This document shows, one piece after another, positions 10,692 to 19,121 of a DNA stretch of 64,000 nt. Within the stretch, counting starts at the first letter, position 1, and each line of letters begins with the position of its first letter. The notes beneath the pieces are model-generated. The model ran no database searches. It was not told where the DNA came from and saw only the letters and a program-made list of their open reading frames with translations. The translations under genes and the position numbers were made by a program. Source of the stretch: JAIXWP01 sp965247015 (lineage in GTDB: Bacteria > Bacteroidota > Bacteroidia > Flavobacteriales_D > Sanyastnellaceae); NCBI GenBank assembly GCA_965247015.1, contig CBDFGG010000006.1:248001-312000 (forward strand). The letters are read 5' to 3'.

Positions 10692-11486
10692 ATGAAATCA
10701 TTCCTCACCACTACTTTATTGCTCATAGGGTTAATGGCTGCTGCCCAAAAGCCTTTCTCTATTGGAGTTGTTGACTCTCTTTACTCCAAAGAATTACAAG
10801 AATATCGTAGAATAAATGTTTATCTACCCCTCGATGTTCCAAAGGATTCACTCGAGTTTTGCCAAGTGATCTACCTCTTGGATGGCAGTAAAGATGAAGA
10901 CTTCATTCACGTGGCAGGTCTCGTGCAGTTCTGCAATTTTAGCTGGGTTAGCGCTCTTCCCCATAGTATCGTAATAGGAATTGAAAATGTAGATCGACGC
11001 AGGGATTTCACATTCCCGACGACTGTCAAAACAGACAGTATCAACAATCCAACTTCTGGTAAATCGGCAAAATTTATTTCATTCATTGAAAAAGAATTGA
11101 AGCCATACGTTGCAAAAAAGTATAGCGACAATCCTCACGAGACATTGGTAGGACAATCACTTGGAGGATTACTTGCCGCTGAAATATTAATGAAAAAACC
11201 AACCATGTTTGACGACTATGTGATCGTGAGTCCAAGCTTGTGGTGGGATAATGAATCATTGTTTAAATATGCCGATGCCATGCTCAAAATGCGCATCAAT
11301 GGTGTGATAGACGTACATATCGCAGTGGGTGCGGAAGGCAAAGTAATGGAAGAAGATGCCCGTCGACTTTTCCGATATGTGAAAAAAGGAAAGTCTAACA
11401 ACTTCGACGGACACTTTTATTATTTCCCTGAAAAAAATCACGCTAATATTTATCATACTGCATTGACCAAAATTTGGTTGAAATAG
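10692..11486 (+). CDS. Secreted alpha/beta-hydrolase esterase (Fes/IroE-like)
   Basis: The 264-residue protein has a signal peptide (MKSFLTTTLLLIGLMAAAQ). The alpha/beta-hydrolase fold is shown by the NVYLP and VIYLLDG strands near residues 42-65, the nucleophile elbow GQSLGGL with Ser156, and a late His (KNHANIY, H250). This layout is that of the esterase group including ferric-enterobactin esterase-like enzymes and tetrahymenobactin-type hydrolases. Substrate unknown; periplasmic or extracellular. The ATG at 10692 is chosen over an in-frame upstream start at 10626 because only the shorter form begins with a signal peptide and because a promoter box sits at 10680-10687. Confidence 0.85.
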   Translation: MKSFLTTTLLLIGLMAAAQKPFSIGVVDSLYSKELQEYRRINVYLPLDVPKDSLEFCQVIYLLDGSKDEDFIHVAGLVQFCNFSWVSALPHSIVIGIENVDRRRDFTFPTTVKTDSINNPTSGKSAKFISFIEKELKPYVAKKYSDNPHETLVGQSLGGLLAAEILMKKPTMFDDYVIVSPSLWWDNESLFKYADAMLKMRINGVIDVHIAVGAEGKVMEEDARRLFRYVKKGKSNNFDGHFYYFPEKNHANIYHTALTKIWLK

Positions 11487-11522
11487 TATTTTGGTTTTCA
11501 CATTAAACCTTCTCAAACATCC

Positions 11523-11549
11523 AAGGTCTATCGAGAGATAGACCTTTTT
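11523..11549 (+). terminator. Intrinsic terminator after the esterase gene
   Basis: A perfect 10-bp stem AAGGTCTATC / GATAGACCTT with a GAGA loop, followed by a T run (11545-11549). It ends one base before the TTG start of the next gene. Confidence 0.8.
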
Positions 11550-11550
11550 C

Positions 11551-12246
11551 TTGAAGCCTTTTTTAATCACCATATCACTGCTTTGGTTGAGCTCTTCCTT
11601 ATTTGGACAGAGCACTGGCTCTATCGACATTCCTTTTCAATTTTATTTCCATAACGATAGGATTACACCTGGCGAGTACTATCATCTGCCCACTTCTACA
11701 TCTGACTCGATTCGGGTTGATGTTTTGAAATGTATTATATCGAATGTGACGGTGGTAGCTATTGACGGCAGTGTCCATCGTGCGGAAAACGAATTCTTCT
11801 TCATTGATCTAAATGATCCAAGTAGTCATAAAATTACTTTTCCGATTGCTCGTGTCGATCAAATAAAATCGATTCAATTCTCTATTGGCACGGATAGTCT
11901 CACTAATGTGGACGGGGCACGGGGCGGAGCATTGGACCCCATGCATGGAATGTACTGGGCGTGGCACAGCGGCTACATCAATTTTAAAATGGAGGGAAAA
12001 ACGAGCCTGAGTCGCAACCATGACCATTCATTCCAATATCATCTCGGAGGATATCTCTCCCCCTTCGAAACGATTCAACACTTCCAATTCGATTTGAATC
12101 AAAAAGGCATTTCTGCGATTCAAATGGATGTATTGAAATGGATGGACTATATCGATTTTACTGGAAAAAGTGAAATCATGACTCCCGGTCCTGCCGCACA
12201 TGCCCTCGCCAAGCATTTAAAAGAAACTATTACCATTCAGCCATGA
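11551..12246 (+). CDS. mbnP: MbnP-family putative copper-binding protein
   Basis: A signal peptide (residues 1-19, ending SSSLFGQ) is followed by the MbnP fold: FQFYFHNDRI, then SIQFSIGTDSLTN, and the family signature GALDPMHGMYWAWHSG followed by NFKMEG. In characterised MbnP a conserved Trp is oxidised to kynurenine by its partner MbnH to make a copper site; the Trp-rich MYWAW segment (around residues 133-137) is where such a residue would be, but I cannot tell which Trp is modified. The start must be TTG at 11551, because an in-frame stop lies at 11539 and no ATG is available. Its stop overlaps the MbnH-like start by four bases (ATGA). Confidence 0.85.
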   Translation: MKPFLITISLLWLSSSLFGQSTGSIDIPFQFYFHNDRITPGEYYHLPTSTSDSIRVDVLKCIISNVTVVAIDGSVHRAENEFFFIDLNDPSSHKITFPIARVDQIKSIQFSIGTDSLTNVDGARGGALDPMHGMYWAWHSGYINFKMEGKTSLSRNHDHSFQYHLGGYLSPFETIQHFQFDLNQKGISAIQMDVLKWMDYIDFTGKSEIMTPGPAAHALAKHLKETITIQP

Positions 12247-13238
12247 GAACAGTACTCTTAGCACTTATGGCTTTCACGATGTGGTCCGCAATCGTTGAAC
12301 GAACAATGGTAACGCTGCCGATTCCGGAATACTTCCCTCGTGCGACGTACAATTTTTACCAAAACCCTCTTAATAAAGAAACCATCGAGCTAGGTCGAAT
12401 CCTCTTCTACGAGCCCCAACTCTCGAAGGATAATACCATCTCTTGTGCATCCTGCCACAGCCCATATCACGCGTTCGCTCACGTGGATCATGCGCTGAGT
12501 CATGGTGTGGATGATCAAGTGGGCCGCAGAAATGCTCCCGCTTTGTTCAATGTTGCTTGGCAAAAAAGCTTTATGTGGGATGGCGCGGTGCATCACCTCG
12601 ATGTGCAAGCCCTTGCTCCTATCACTCACCCCAAAGAAATGGGGCTCTCCATGAATGCGCTCGTCGACAAACTCAATGCTCACCCGCTCTACCCAAGTGT
12701 TTTTGAAAATGCTTTTGGAGAAAAAGAAATCACAGGAGAGCACATACTCAAAGCGCTTTCGCAATTTCAACTCACGCTTGTCTCGACCAATTCGAAATAT
12801 GATCAAGTACAACGAGGTGATGCTTTTTTTACAGAACAAGAATTAGCTGGCCAACGTCTTTTTGAAGAAAATTGTAATCGTTGTCATACTGCCCCACTAT
12901 TTACGAATCAAGAATTTGAACGAAACGAATTACCACTTGATCCATATCTTCAAGATCTAGGAAGGCAAGAAATCACGGGGCTTTTAGCAGATTCAATGAA
13001 ATTCAAAGTACCTAGCCTGCGCAATCTCGACTATACATTTCCATACATGCATGATGGTCGTTTTAAAAAATTAAGTGAGGTTATTGTATTTTATACAAAA
13101 AGTAATCTTTTAGATAAAAAAGAATGGACAGAAAATGAAAAGCGTGATTTGCTAGCCTTCTTGATCACCTTGAATGATCCGTCATTCGTCTTCGATAAAT
13201 CGCATCATTACCAAAAAAACTCTTTCTATGAAAATTAA
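12243..13238 (+). CDS. mbnH: MbnH/MauG-like di-haem cytochrome c peroxidase
   Basis: Two CxxCH haem c motifs are present: CASCH (residues 68-72) and CNRCH (211-215). The order of conserved blocks is that of bacterial di-haem peroxidases: GRILFYEPQLS, RRNAPALFNVAWQ, FMWDGA, and late in the protein KVPSLRN and PYMHDGRF. A hydrophobic N-terminus should export it to the periplasm. Directly coupled to an MbnP gene by ATGA overlap, it is more likely an MbnH-type Trp-oxidising enzyme than a detoxifying peroxidase, although CcpA/MauG-type activity cannot be excluded. Its 3' end overlaps the YHYH gene by 11 bases. Confidence 0.87.
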   Translation: MRTVLLALMAFTMWSAIVERTMVTLPIPEYFPRATYNFYQNPLNKETIELGRILFYEPQLSKDNTISCASCHSPYHAFAHVDHALSHGVDDQVGRRNAPALFNVAWQKSFMWDGAVHHLDVQALAPITHPKEMGLSMNALVDKLNAHPLYPSVFENAFGEKEITGEHILKALSQFQLTLVSTNSKYDQVQRGDAFFTEQELAGQRLFEENCNRCHTAPLFTNQEFERNELPLDPYLQDLGRQEITGLLADSMKFKVPSLRNLDYTFPYMHDGRFKKLSEVIVFYTKSNLLDKKEWTENEKRDLLAFLITLNDPSFVFDKSHHYQKNSFYEN

Positions 13239-14589
13239 ATTATTCCTCTTCGCTGCATGCGGATTCGCTGCATTGCAGAGCGAGGCACAGACCAATCCTG
13301 CAATTACAGAATGGTTGCAAAACACCACCATCTTGGGTCGCCACTATGTTCAAGGCAACAGCACTCCTATTCAGGATAATGTGGCAGCGAACGTACAAAG
13401 CGTGCAGTACTCCGACACCTGGGTGTATGTGACCACCAATGGAATTCCTGCTTATGTGACAGGCCCCTTCATGGATGGCAATCCTTCATTGGCCACCGAT
13501 CAAAATGCGATCTTCAAATTTCCGCTCACACCAACTCCCAACACAGGCACACCTACTGCAACAAATGGAGGGAACATCGGTGTATTCATCAATGGTGTTG
13601 CTTTGTTTGATTATCGTGATGGCGTATCATGGAACAATAATTCTCAAGCAGAAGGCGGCGGCCCTATTATGGGACCTCCCGGACAAGGCGTGTGGAATCG
13701 TGATGCGGTGGTTGCAGAACGTGAAGGATTCGATTGCGCAAAGGGTCACCCTGCGATGGGCAATTACCACCATCATCAAAACCCCTCAGCCTTTGATCTC
13801 GATCTGGTAGAGCTTTCCGATGTATGCAATCTATACGATGCTGACGGTCTTTATGTGATCAACCCGAATGAACATTCGCCTCTCCTCGGATTTGCCTACG
13901 ATGGCTATCCTATCTATGGTGCATACGGCTATGCCGGAGTGGATGGTAGTGGCGACATTGTAAGAATAAAATCGGGCTATCAACTTCGAGATATTACTGT
14001 TCGTACGAATTACGCCAATGGCACCGATGTGACGGATGGTCCTGCGGTAAGCGATACTTATCCATTGGGACGTTATCGTGAGGATTATGAGTTTGTTTCT
14101 CATCCGGAAGACCCCAGTTATCTCGATGAGCACAACGGGCGATTCTGCGTCACCCCTGAATATCCTGATGGTATTTATGCATACTTCTGTACCGTCGATG
14201 AAAACTGGAACTCTGCATATCCTTATGCAGTGGGTCCAACTTTTTATGGCAACAAAGTGGCTTTAAAAGTGAATAGCATTAATGAAGCAACCACTACTTA
14301 TACTCCAGAAGTATCAGAAGTTTCTGATTTGAAAATCGAGGATTTGCAATGGAATTTATATCCCAATCCAGCATCAGAAATTTTGACCATTCAATCTAAT
14401 AAATTGGTAGAAGAAAAAATTGATGTGACACTATTGGATGTTCAAGGAAAGACAGTACAAACGGCGTCGATCCTTCCTGGAACAACCATTTCATTCATGG
14501 ACATTAGAACATTGCATACCGGAAATTATATCCTTCAATTTTCCACTGGCACCACAAGACTTCCTGCAGCGCAGATTGTCATCCAATAA
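13228..14589 (+). CDS. Secreted YHYH-domain protein with T9SS sorting domain
   Basis: The signal peptide is MKIKLFLFAACGFAALQSEAQ; this start is taken rather than an upstream in-frame one because it alone gives a signal peptide. The YHYH domain is recognised from GHPAMGNYHHHQNP (~residues 171-184) and LGFAYDGYPIYGAYGY (~residues 215-235); such domains carry many His residues suited to metal binding. Residues ~385-453 form a type A T9SS sorting domain (LYPNPASEIL to AAQIVIQ). It overlaps the MbnH-like gene and so is probably the third member of that operon, perhaps supplying a surface metal-binding partner. Confidence 0.85.
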   Translation: MKIKLFLFAACGFAALQSEAQTNPAITEWLQNTTILGRHYVQGNSTPIQDNVAANVQSVQYSDTWVYVTTNGIPAYVTGPFMDGNPSLATDQNAIFKFPLTPTPNTGTPTATNGGNIGVFINGVALFDYRDGVSWNNNSQAEGGGPIMGPPGQGVWNRDAVVAEREGFDCAKGHPAMGNYHHHQNPSAFDLDLVELSDVCNLYDADGLYVINPNEHSPLLGFAYDGYPIYGAYGYAGVDGSGDIVRIKSGYQLRDITVRTNYANGTDVTDGPAVSDTYPLGRYREDYEFVSHPEDPSYLDEHNGRFCVTPEYPDGIYAYFCTVDENWNSAYPYAVGPTFYGNKVALKVNSINEATTTYTPEVSEVSDLKIEDLQWNLYPNPASEILTIQSNKLVEEKIDVTLLDVQGKTVQTASILPGTTISFMDIRTLHTGNYILQFSTGTTRLPAAQIVIQ

Positions 14590-14595
14590 AAAGAA

Positions 14596-17500
14596 TTAAT
14601 CCTTCACCCATCTTAATACCTCGGCGTCACCGTCGAGGTATTTTATTTTAATGGTGTAGATTCCCTTTGAATAGCCCGACACATCCAGATTCCAGCGATA
14701 TTGTGACAATCCCATTTGATCTCTGTGAATCAATCGACCATCGCTTGCATACATCTCATAGCCACTCATGCGCTTGTCTTTGTTTTCCAATTGAAGCACA
14801 GAAGAAGCGGGATTAGGATACAATGTCGCCGAAGAAGTATTTGCGGCAGTTTCATTTACTCCTAGTACCGCTTCAAACACCGCAGTGAAATTGATTTCCT
14901 CCAGATTGATAGGACCAGACCATGTTGGAATATTTACGTTTCCGATAAATGGATTGTCTTCCCAGAATTGGAACTCGTAGCCATCATTTGCAAACGCTGT
15001 GATTTCGATAGGCACACCATTGTAGTATATACCATCCCAAGGCAAATCTTGAGGAGTAATAGTATTGATTTGGATATAACCCGCACCGGCTGGTTCCACA
15101 TCGAGGGTCAATGTAAACTGACCATCTAATTCATATCTGTTTTGAATTTGATCACGAATGATTCCTGATTTACATTCAAGGTCAGCTTGGAATGCCAAGT
15201 GACGATCATAAAGATCATTCATCCAACCATTAACATTTCCTGGATCTCCCCAGCGCTGATATTCGTTTGGCATTTCAGGTGCCCAACGTTCGAAATAATT
15301 ATCAGACATCGCTAGCAATCTTTCAATGCGGTATGAAGTATTGAGCAAGTCTGCATAGCGATTAATAAAGTATTCGCGATAGGCTTCATTGTTCATGCTT
15401 CTGATCCAAGGACCAACGAATGGCTGATCTTGACCTGCGCCGTAGACTTGACCTAAACCTTCAAAGAAGCAGTCGGTCCATCCATTTGGGGCGAGGCTCA
15501 ATTCCATATCAATGGTAGAGAATCTCCAGCGATTCAATGTAGAATCAGAGCGATGTGCTTTGATGTTATTCTGCGGCCAGTCGGCATTTCCGATCCACGT
15601 TTGACCGATGATGTAGTCTGCATAATACTCCATATCAAAGATGGCATCTGCTTGTTCGAGGAAGTTTGGAGCGGCAGGATCAAGATTGAAAAACTCACCC
15701 ACTGATAACCAATAATTCAAAGGATCACCTTTGGTAGCGCGCAATTGGCTTTGGTACCAATAGCTCAGTGAAATGACATCATCTGGAACACTCTGATCAT
15801 AGATGGTGTACATTTCCTCATCCAGCTTTTCGCGCATCTCATACAATCCAAAATATTGACCGTTGATGTAAACGCTTACTGGTCTCATTGCGCTGAAGTA
15901 TCCTTTTGATTCACCCGTCATCATTTCCACTTGACATGCGTCTTTCCAAGGCATGGTGAGCCATTGATTGCTTCCGTTTCTAAAATAGAGTCGGCTATAT
16001 TGCTCTCGTTCCGGGCGATTGGGAAGAAGTGGCAACAATACTGGATTTTCGTTTAATGATCCTTTTGCCAACTCTAATCTGAACGAGTGTTGTGGATGTG
16101 CGCGGCTTCCTCCTGCTCCACCATCAATCTGCATGGCCGTTTGTCTTTCGAATAATAATGGATGCGTTGCGGTAGAATCGAAGTACATCATTTGCGCATA
16201 ACGCTCCCAGTCTAGTCCCCAGTTATCGAAGATACCTTCTGGACCATAGAGGTGTTCTGGATCAACCATCACAGAGACGATTGGAGTAGTGTGATCCACG
16301 TTGATGAGGTACGTTGCAGAAGTGATCGCGCTTGGGAGCATTCCTGTTTTGTAGGCGCGCGCGCGAATGACCGTTGATTGAAATACAGGAATATTCTCTC
16401 CATCATATAGCGTAGACTCCTGTGTTGGTTCTTCGCCATTGGTGGTGTAATACACTTGAGAGTTACCTGTATTCAAATCGAAAATGGTAACATTTTGTAA
16501 TGATGGATAAACACCAGAGTCCATAGAAAACAATGGAGCTGATGCCACACCCACAGCGAGAGCGCTATTGTTATTCGTTTCTCCTGGAGATGGATTTTGT
16601 AACAATACAGCGGGTTCGTTGCCATCTTCAAATAGACCAACGCTAGCATCCGTCGCCGGAACATTTACGTTTAATTCATCAACCACATTTCCTTCTGGGG
16701 AAATTAAATAAACCACTTCACCTTCTGAAGCGATTCTAAAATCGGTGTGAAAATAAACTCCGCTATTATTGATGAATGTCGGTGTGAGCGCTTCAATGCT
16801 TATTTGCTTTAGAGAAATGTCGACATATGTGTAGAGCACATTGTCTGTATAAGTGACATCCCAAGCAATGCTGCTGATAGGGCCCGCTGTGAGTCCTGCC
16901 GCTTGAAGCTCCGAAGCTTTATACAGCATCTGGTTGCGTGCCGCCCAGTACCAGTTGCCATAAGGTGCGGGATATGAAGTAGTATTGTTATTGATAGTGC
17001 CTTCACCGATGCTGATTCCGTTTAATTGAATGTTTGGTCGTGCACCATGCACTTCACCTCCGAGTCCAAAACAAGAGGCATCGCTACCATCATTGTACGT
17101 AACAGTGCTAGAGATGTAAGGCGTTTCTGTTTGATTAAAAACAGAATTTGAGATGTAGCCCGTGTTGCTGTAAGAACAAGAGTTTACGATAATATCTGAA
17201 ACACCGTCCCAAATAAAGTCTTGGCTAAACTCGTGTGTATTCCATCCCACGAAAGGAGTGTAATCTGTAATAAAAGCTACTTGTTCGAATGGTGGTGAGA
17301 AGAATCTATTTTTTTCACTGCAAAAAACGAGTAAATGTTCTCCAGGCTGTAGCGTGTAGTTTGGGAAGGTCCAAGCTTCTTCTTCCTCTTCGTTTTCCAA
17401 TTCCGTGGTGAGTTGGTATCCAAAAAGGTCTACCGCTTCATTTCCTGAATTATATAATTCGATCCAGTCTTCCGCTTCACCGTCTTCGTCTATTACAGTT

Positions 17501-17610
17501 TGGAAGTTGCGGTTAGAGCCTTCATTGATGACGATTTGCGCGCTGGCATTGAAGGAGAGGATGGTGATGAATGCTAAAACGATGGATACGTGGGAGTACA
17601 AACGATTCAT
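14596..17610 (-). CDS. Secreted CotH-kinase protein with lamin-tail domain and T9SS signal
   Basis: The 1004-residue protein has a signal peptide (to SFNASAQ), a lamin-tail domain (IVINEGSNRNFQT, EDWIELYNSGNEAVDLFGY), a beta-sandwich insert, a chitobiase-like domain around residues 360-430 (YYTTNGEEPTQESTLY), and a CotH kinase-like domain around residues 435-810 (QIDGGAGGSRAHPQHSFRLE, LYEMREKLDEEMY, WRFSTIDMELSL). It ends with a type A sorting domain (ATLYPNPASSVLQL to EVLRWVKD). CotH proteins are atypical kinases first known from spore coats; bacterial exported versions are common but uncharacterised. It is transcribed towards the YHYH gene. Confidence 0.88.
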   Translation of the reverse strand: MNRLYSHVSIVLAFITILSFNASAQIVINEGSNRNFQTVIDEDGEAEDWIELYNSGNEAVDLFGYQLTTELENEEEEEAWTFPNYTLQPGEHLLVFCSEKNRFFSPPFEQVAFITDYTPFVGWNTHEFSQDFIWDGVSDIIVNSCSYSNTGYISNSVFNQTETPYISSTVTYNDGSDASCFGLGGEVHGARPNIQLNGISIGEGTINNNTTSYPAPYGNWYWAARNQMLYKASELQAAGLTAGPISSIAWDVTYTDNVLYTYVDISLKQISIEALTPTFINNSGVYFHTDFRIASEGEVVYLISPEGNVVDELNVNVPATDASVGLFEDGNEPAVLLQNPSPGETNNNSALAVGVASAPLFSMDSGVYPSLQNVTIFDLNTGNSQVYYTTNGEEPTQESTLYDGENIPVFQSTVIRARAYKTGMLPSAITSATYLINVDHTTPIVSVMVDPEHLYGPEGIFDNWGLDWERYAQMMYFDSTATHPLLFERQTAMQIDGGAGGSRAHPQHSFRLELAKGSLNENPVLLPLLPNRPEREQYSRLYFRNGSNQWLTMPWKDACQVEMMTGESKGYFSAMRPVSVYINGQYFGLYEMREKLDEEMYTIYDQSVPDDVISLSYWYQSQLRATKGDPLNYWLSVGEFFNLDPAAPNFLEQADAIFDMEYYADYIIGQTWIGNADWPQNNIKAHRSDSTLNRWRFSTIDMELSLAPNGWTDCFFEGLGQVYGAGQDQPFVGPWIRSMNNEAYREYFINRYADLLNTSYRIERLLAMSDNYFERWAPEMPNEYQRWGDPGNVNGWMNDLYDRHLAFQADLECKSGIIRDQIQNRYELDGQFTLTLDVEPAGAGYIQINTITPQDLPWDGIYYNGVPIEITAFANDGYEFQFWEDNPFIGNVNIPTWSGPINLEEINFTAVFEAVLGVNETAANTSSATLYPNPASSVLQLENKDKRMSGYEMYASDGRLIHRDQMGLSQYRWNLDVSGYSKGIYTIKIKYLDGDAEVLRWVKD
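14615..14648 (+). terminator. Terminator of the MbnP-MbnH-YHYH operon, inside the opposing gene
   Basis: A perfect 9-bp stem AATACCTCG / CGAGGTATT is followed by TTATTTT on the plus strand. It lies inside the last codons of the convergent CotH gene, which shares only a 6-base gap with the YHYH gene. Confidence 0.6.
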
Positions 17611-17619
17611 AGTTGGTTT

Positions 17620-17648
17620 CTTGTCTTGTAAATATATGTAAAGACAAG
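17620..17648. promoter_or_regulatory. Interrupted palindrome over the CotH gene promoter region
   Basis: Perfect 8-bp arms CTTGTCTT and AAGACAAG are separated by 13 bases. On the minus strand the spacer contains TATATTTA, one base from the TAnnTTTG -7 box, ten bases upstream of the ATG. This arrangement suits a dimeric operator covering the promoter. Confidence 0.4.
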
Positions 17649-17689
17649 GTTAACACATACGATAAATACACATTTAGGTTGTATTCTTA

Positions 17690-17886
17690 TGACAAATGAT
17701 CTCGGCTTTGCAGAGAATAAATGAACTAAGAACAAAGCGCCGCCCTGAGCGTCACGTAGCGCCAGCGAAGTATAGCGAAGGGAACCAAGAACCAAGAACC
17801 TGGAATTCAAGAATTGCGAATTTATTTCGAATCCCGAATTTCGAATTGACTTTCGAGAATCGAGAATTGAGTTTCGAGAATCGCTC
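17690..17886. repeat. Intergenic repeat, copy A, with attached TTCGAAT-type repeat
   Basis: Begins with an imperfect CTCGGC...GCCGAG hairpin (17701-17715), then AAGAAC-rich spacer, then a 49-bp GC-rich core (17737-17785) shared almost unchanged with copies at 19199, 21917, 24460, 25915 and 54170. From 17806 a second repeat follows, made of GAATTTCGAAT-like units and GAGAATC heptamers, also seen near 25138 and 32088. Confidence 0.85.
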
Positions 17887-17894
17887 CCCGACTA

Positions 17895-18437
17895 TTATTT
17901 TTCAAGTATGGAGCGAAGGATTTTTGCAATGTTCTTCGCGTCATCCACTCCTCGGTGGTGGGTGCCTTCTAGTTCGATGTCTAGTTGGCGCAGCGCGCCA
18001 GACATGCCTATCTCACGACTCAATCTTTGTTTCAAAGAAAAAAGCGTTTTTACATTGACGTGTTTATTGCTGAATGGATAGGGAATTTTTAATCTACTGC
18101 ATTGATTTAAAAACATCGTTTGATCGTATGCCCCGTAGCTCGCCCAAACACGATTCTTGGATGAATACTCCGCTTCCAGTATTGCACATGCCTCCGCGAA
18201 AGAAATTCCCTTTTCGACCATTTCAGGAGTGATAGTAGTCAACTGTGTACAGAAATCACTCACCGTTGAGGCTTGAGGCTTTATGAGTATTCCTTGGTTT
18301 TGCTCGATAGCTCCCGTGTGAAGATCTAACGTACAAATTCCAATTTCAATAATCTCGCTGATTTGTCCAGCAGGAATCCCTCCCTCCCAGCAAGTACTCT
18401 CCACATCAACAATAATAACTTTATCAAATGTTTGCAT
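17895..18437 (-). CDS. DEDDh 3'-5' exonuclease (ERI1/KapD-like), copy 1
   Basis: The 180-residue protein is a single exonuclease domain. Metal-binding residues of the DEDDh type are visible: D11 and E13 (IVDVEST), D105 (SYGAYDQ) and the H160-H161/D165-D166 pair (THHRGVDDA). WEGG and the overall length fit the ERI1/KapD branch of RNase-type exonucleases. It differs from copy 2 at 27954-28496 in only about eight residues, indicating recent duplication or gene conversion. Unlike copy 2, the gene before it is not the full 199/212-residue protein but a short remnant of it. Substrate (RNA or DNA) unknown. Confidence 0.88.
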   Translation of the reverse strand: MQTFDKVIIVDVESTCWEGGIPAGQISEIIEIGICTLDLHTGAIEQNQGILIKPQASTVSDFCTQLTTITPEMVEKGISFAEACAILEAEYSSKNRVWASYGAYDQTMFLNQCSRLKIPYPFSNKHVNVKTLFSLKQRLSREIGMSGALRQLDIELEGTHHRGVDDAKNIAKILRSILEK

Positions 18438-18512
18438 ATTTTAAACTATTATTCATCCCGGAATTGTTCGGCTCAGCATGTTGGTAGTATTCATTCCCCT
18501 CCCAAGTAAAAT
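18438..18512 (-). pseudogene. 3' remnant of the 199/212-residue family gene
   Basis: Reading on the minus strand gives FTWEGNEYYQHAEP, the C-terminal signature of the family at 20627, 23329 and 28506. One extra base after GAGCCGAA shifts the end. Everything upstream of this signature is gone and replaced by unrelated sequence. It sits directly before exonuclease copy 1, exactly as the intact gene at 28506 sits before exonuclease copy 2, so this module was once complete. Confidence 0.85.
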
Positions 18513-18560
18513 TCCCAAACCCTTATCTCGTATCCCTGAGATCTTAAATCTTACCCGTGT

Positions 18561-19088
18561 TCAAGGAATGAGCGACGTCACACTATCTGGTTTATTGCTC
18601 ACGGGATAGAAGTAATAAATTTTATTCATTGTTATAGAATTACTGCCATCACAGAAACCGCCGCTAGTAATTTGAAAACTGGTATCAGTGAGAATATCAC
18701 CGGACCATCTGTAGCCGTAATCTTTTGTATCACCTTTATCCTTCCAAGTATCTATATGGATTCGCGAGCCATTGATGTGATAGACTCCCCAGTAGCTTTT
18801 ATTGTCAGACATAAAGTTTCTGAATGATGGAGAACTGAATTTATTGGAAGCGTCCTTTAAAGGCATCTCTATGCCCGTATCCCCCACCGTTCCGTTTGCA
18901 TTTAAAATGAACAAATACGCATACCCCGGATTACCAGATGATTCAAAATAATAAATCCCACCGAGTCTCAATGCGCTTGAGTTGTTAACTGATCTTTCAC
19001 TACAAAGCGGCTCGTCACCCCGATTGGGATCTTTTTTACACGAGGCGCAAACGATGAGCGATAGAAGTAGAAGTTTGAAGAGTTTCAT
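18561..19088 (-). CDS. Small lipoprotein, island family, copy 1
   Basis: The 175-residue protein has a lipoprotein signal (MKLFKLLLLSLIVCASC, lipidated Cys expected at residue 17) followed by KKDPNRGDEPLCS. The mature part is rich in Tyr/Trp beta strands (GGIYYFESSG, NKSYWGVYHI, DYGYRWSGDI) and ends YFYPVSNKPDSVTSLIP. The ATG at 19088 is chosen because the copy at 54235-54762 has the same length from that position. Copy 2 (24044) is truncated. Function unknown; a membrane-anchored partner or immunity protein is possible. Confidence 0.8.
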   Translation of the reverse strand: MKLFKLLLLSLIVCASCKKDPNRGDEPLCSERSVNNSSALRLGGIYYFESSGNPGYAYLFILNANGTVGDTGIEMPLKDASNKFSSPSFRNFMSDNKSYWGVYHINGSRIHIDTWKDKGDTKDYGYRWSGDILTDTSFQITSGGFCDGSNSITMNKIYYFYPVSNKPDSVTSLIP

Positions 19089-19121
19089 TTCATCAAAGAT
19101 AATAATCAATTACAAATGACA

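Noticed and set aside
11551..13238. Complete methanobactin biosynthesis locus
   Set aside because: Only mbnP- and mbnH-like genes are present; no precursor peptide, mbnB, mbnC or transporter genes nearby.
17607..17810. Short frame through repeat A reading LRYTSLALRDAQGG and similar; also frames at 19110-19304 and 24371-24565
   Set aside because: They are translations of the intergenic repeat and its hairpin, join different flanks in each copy and have no start or composition typical of a gene.
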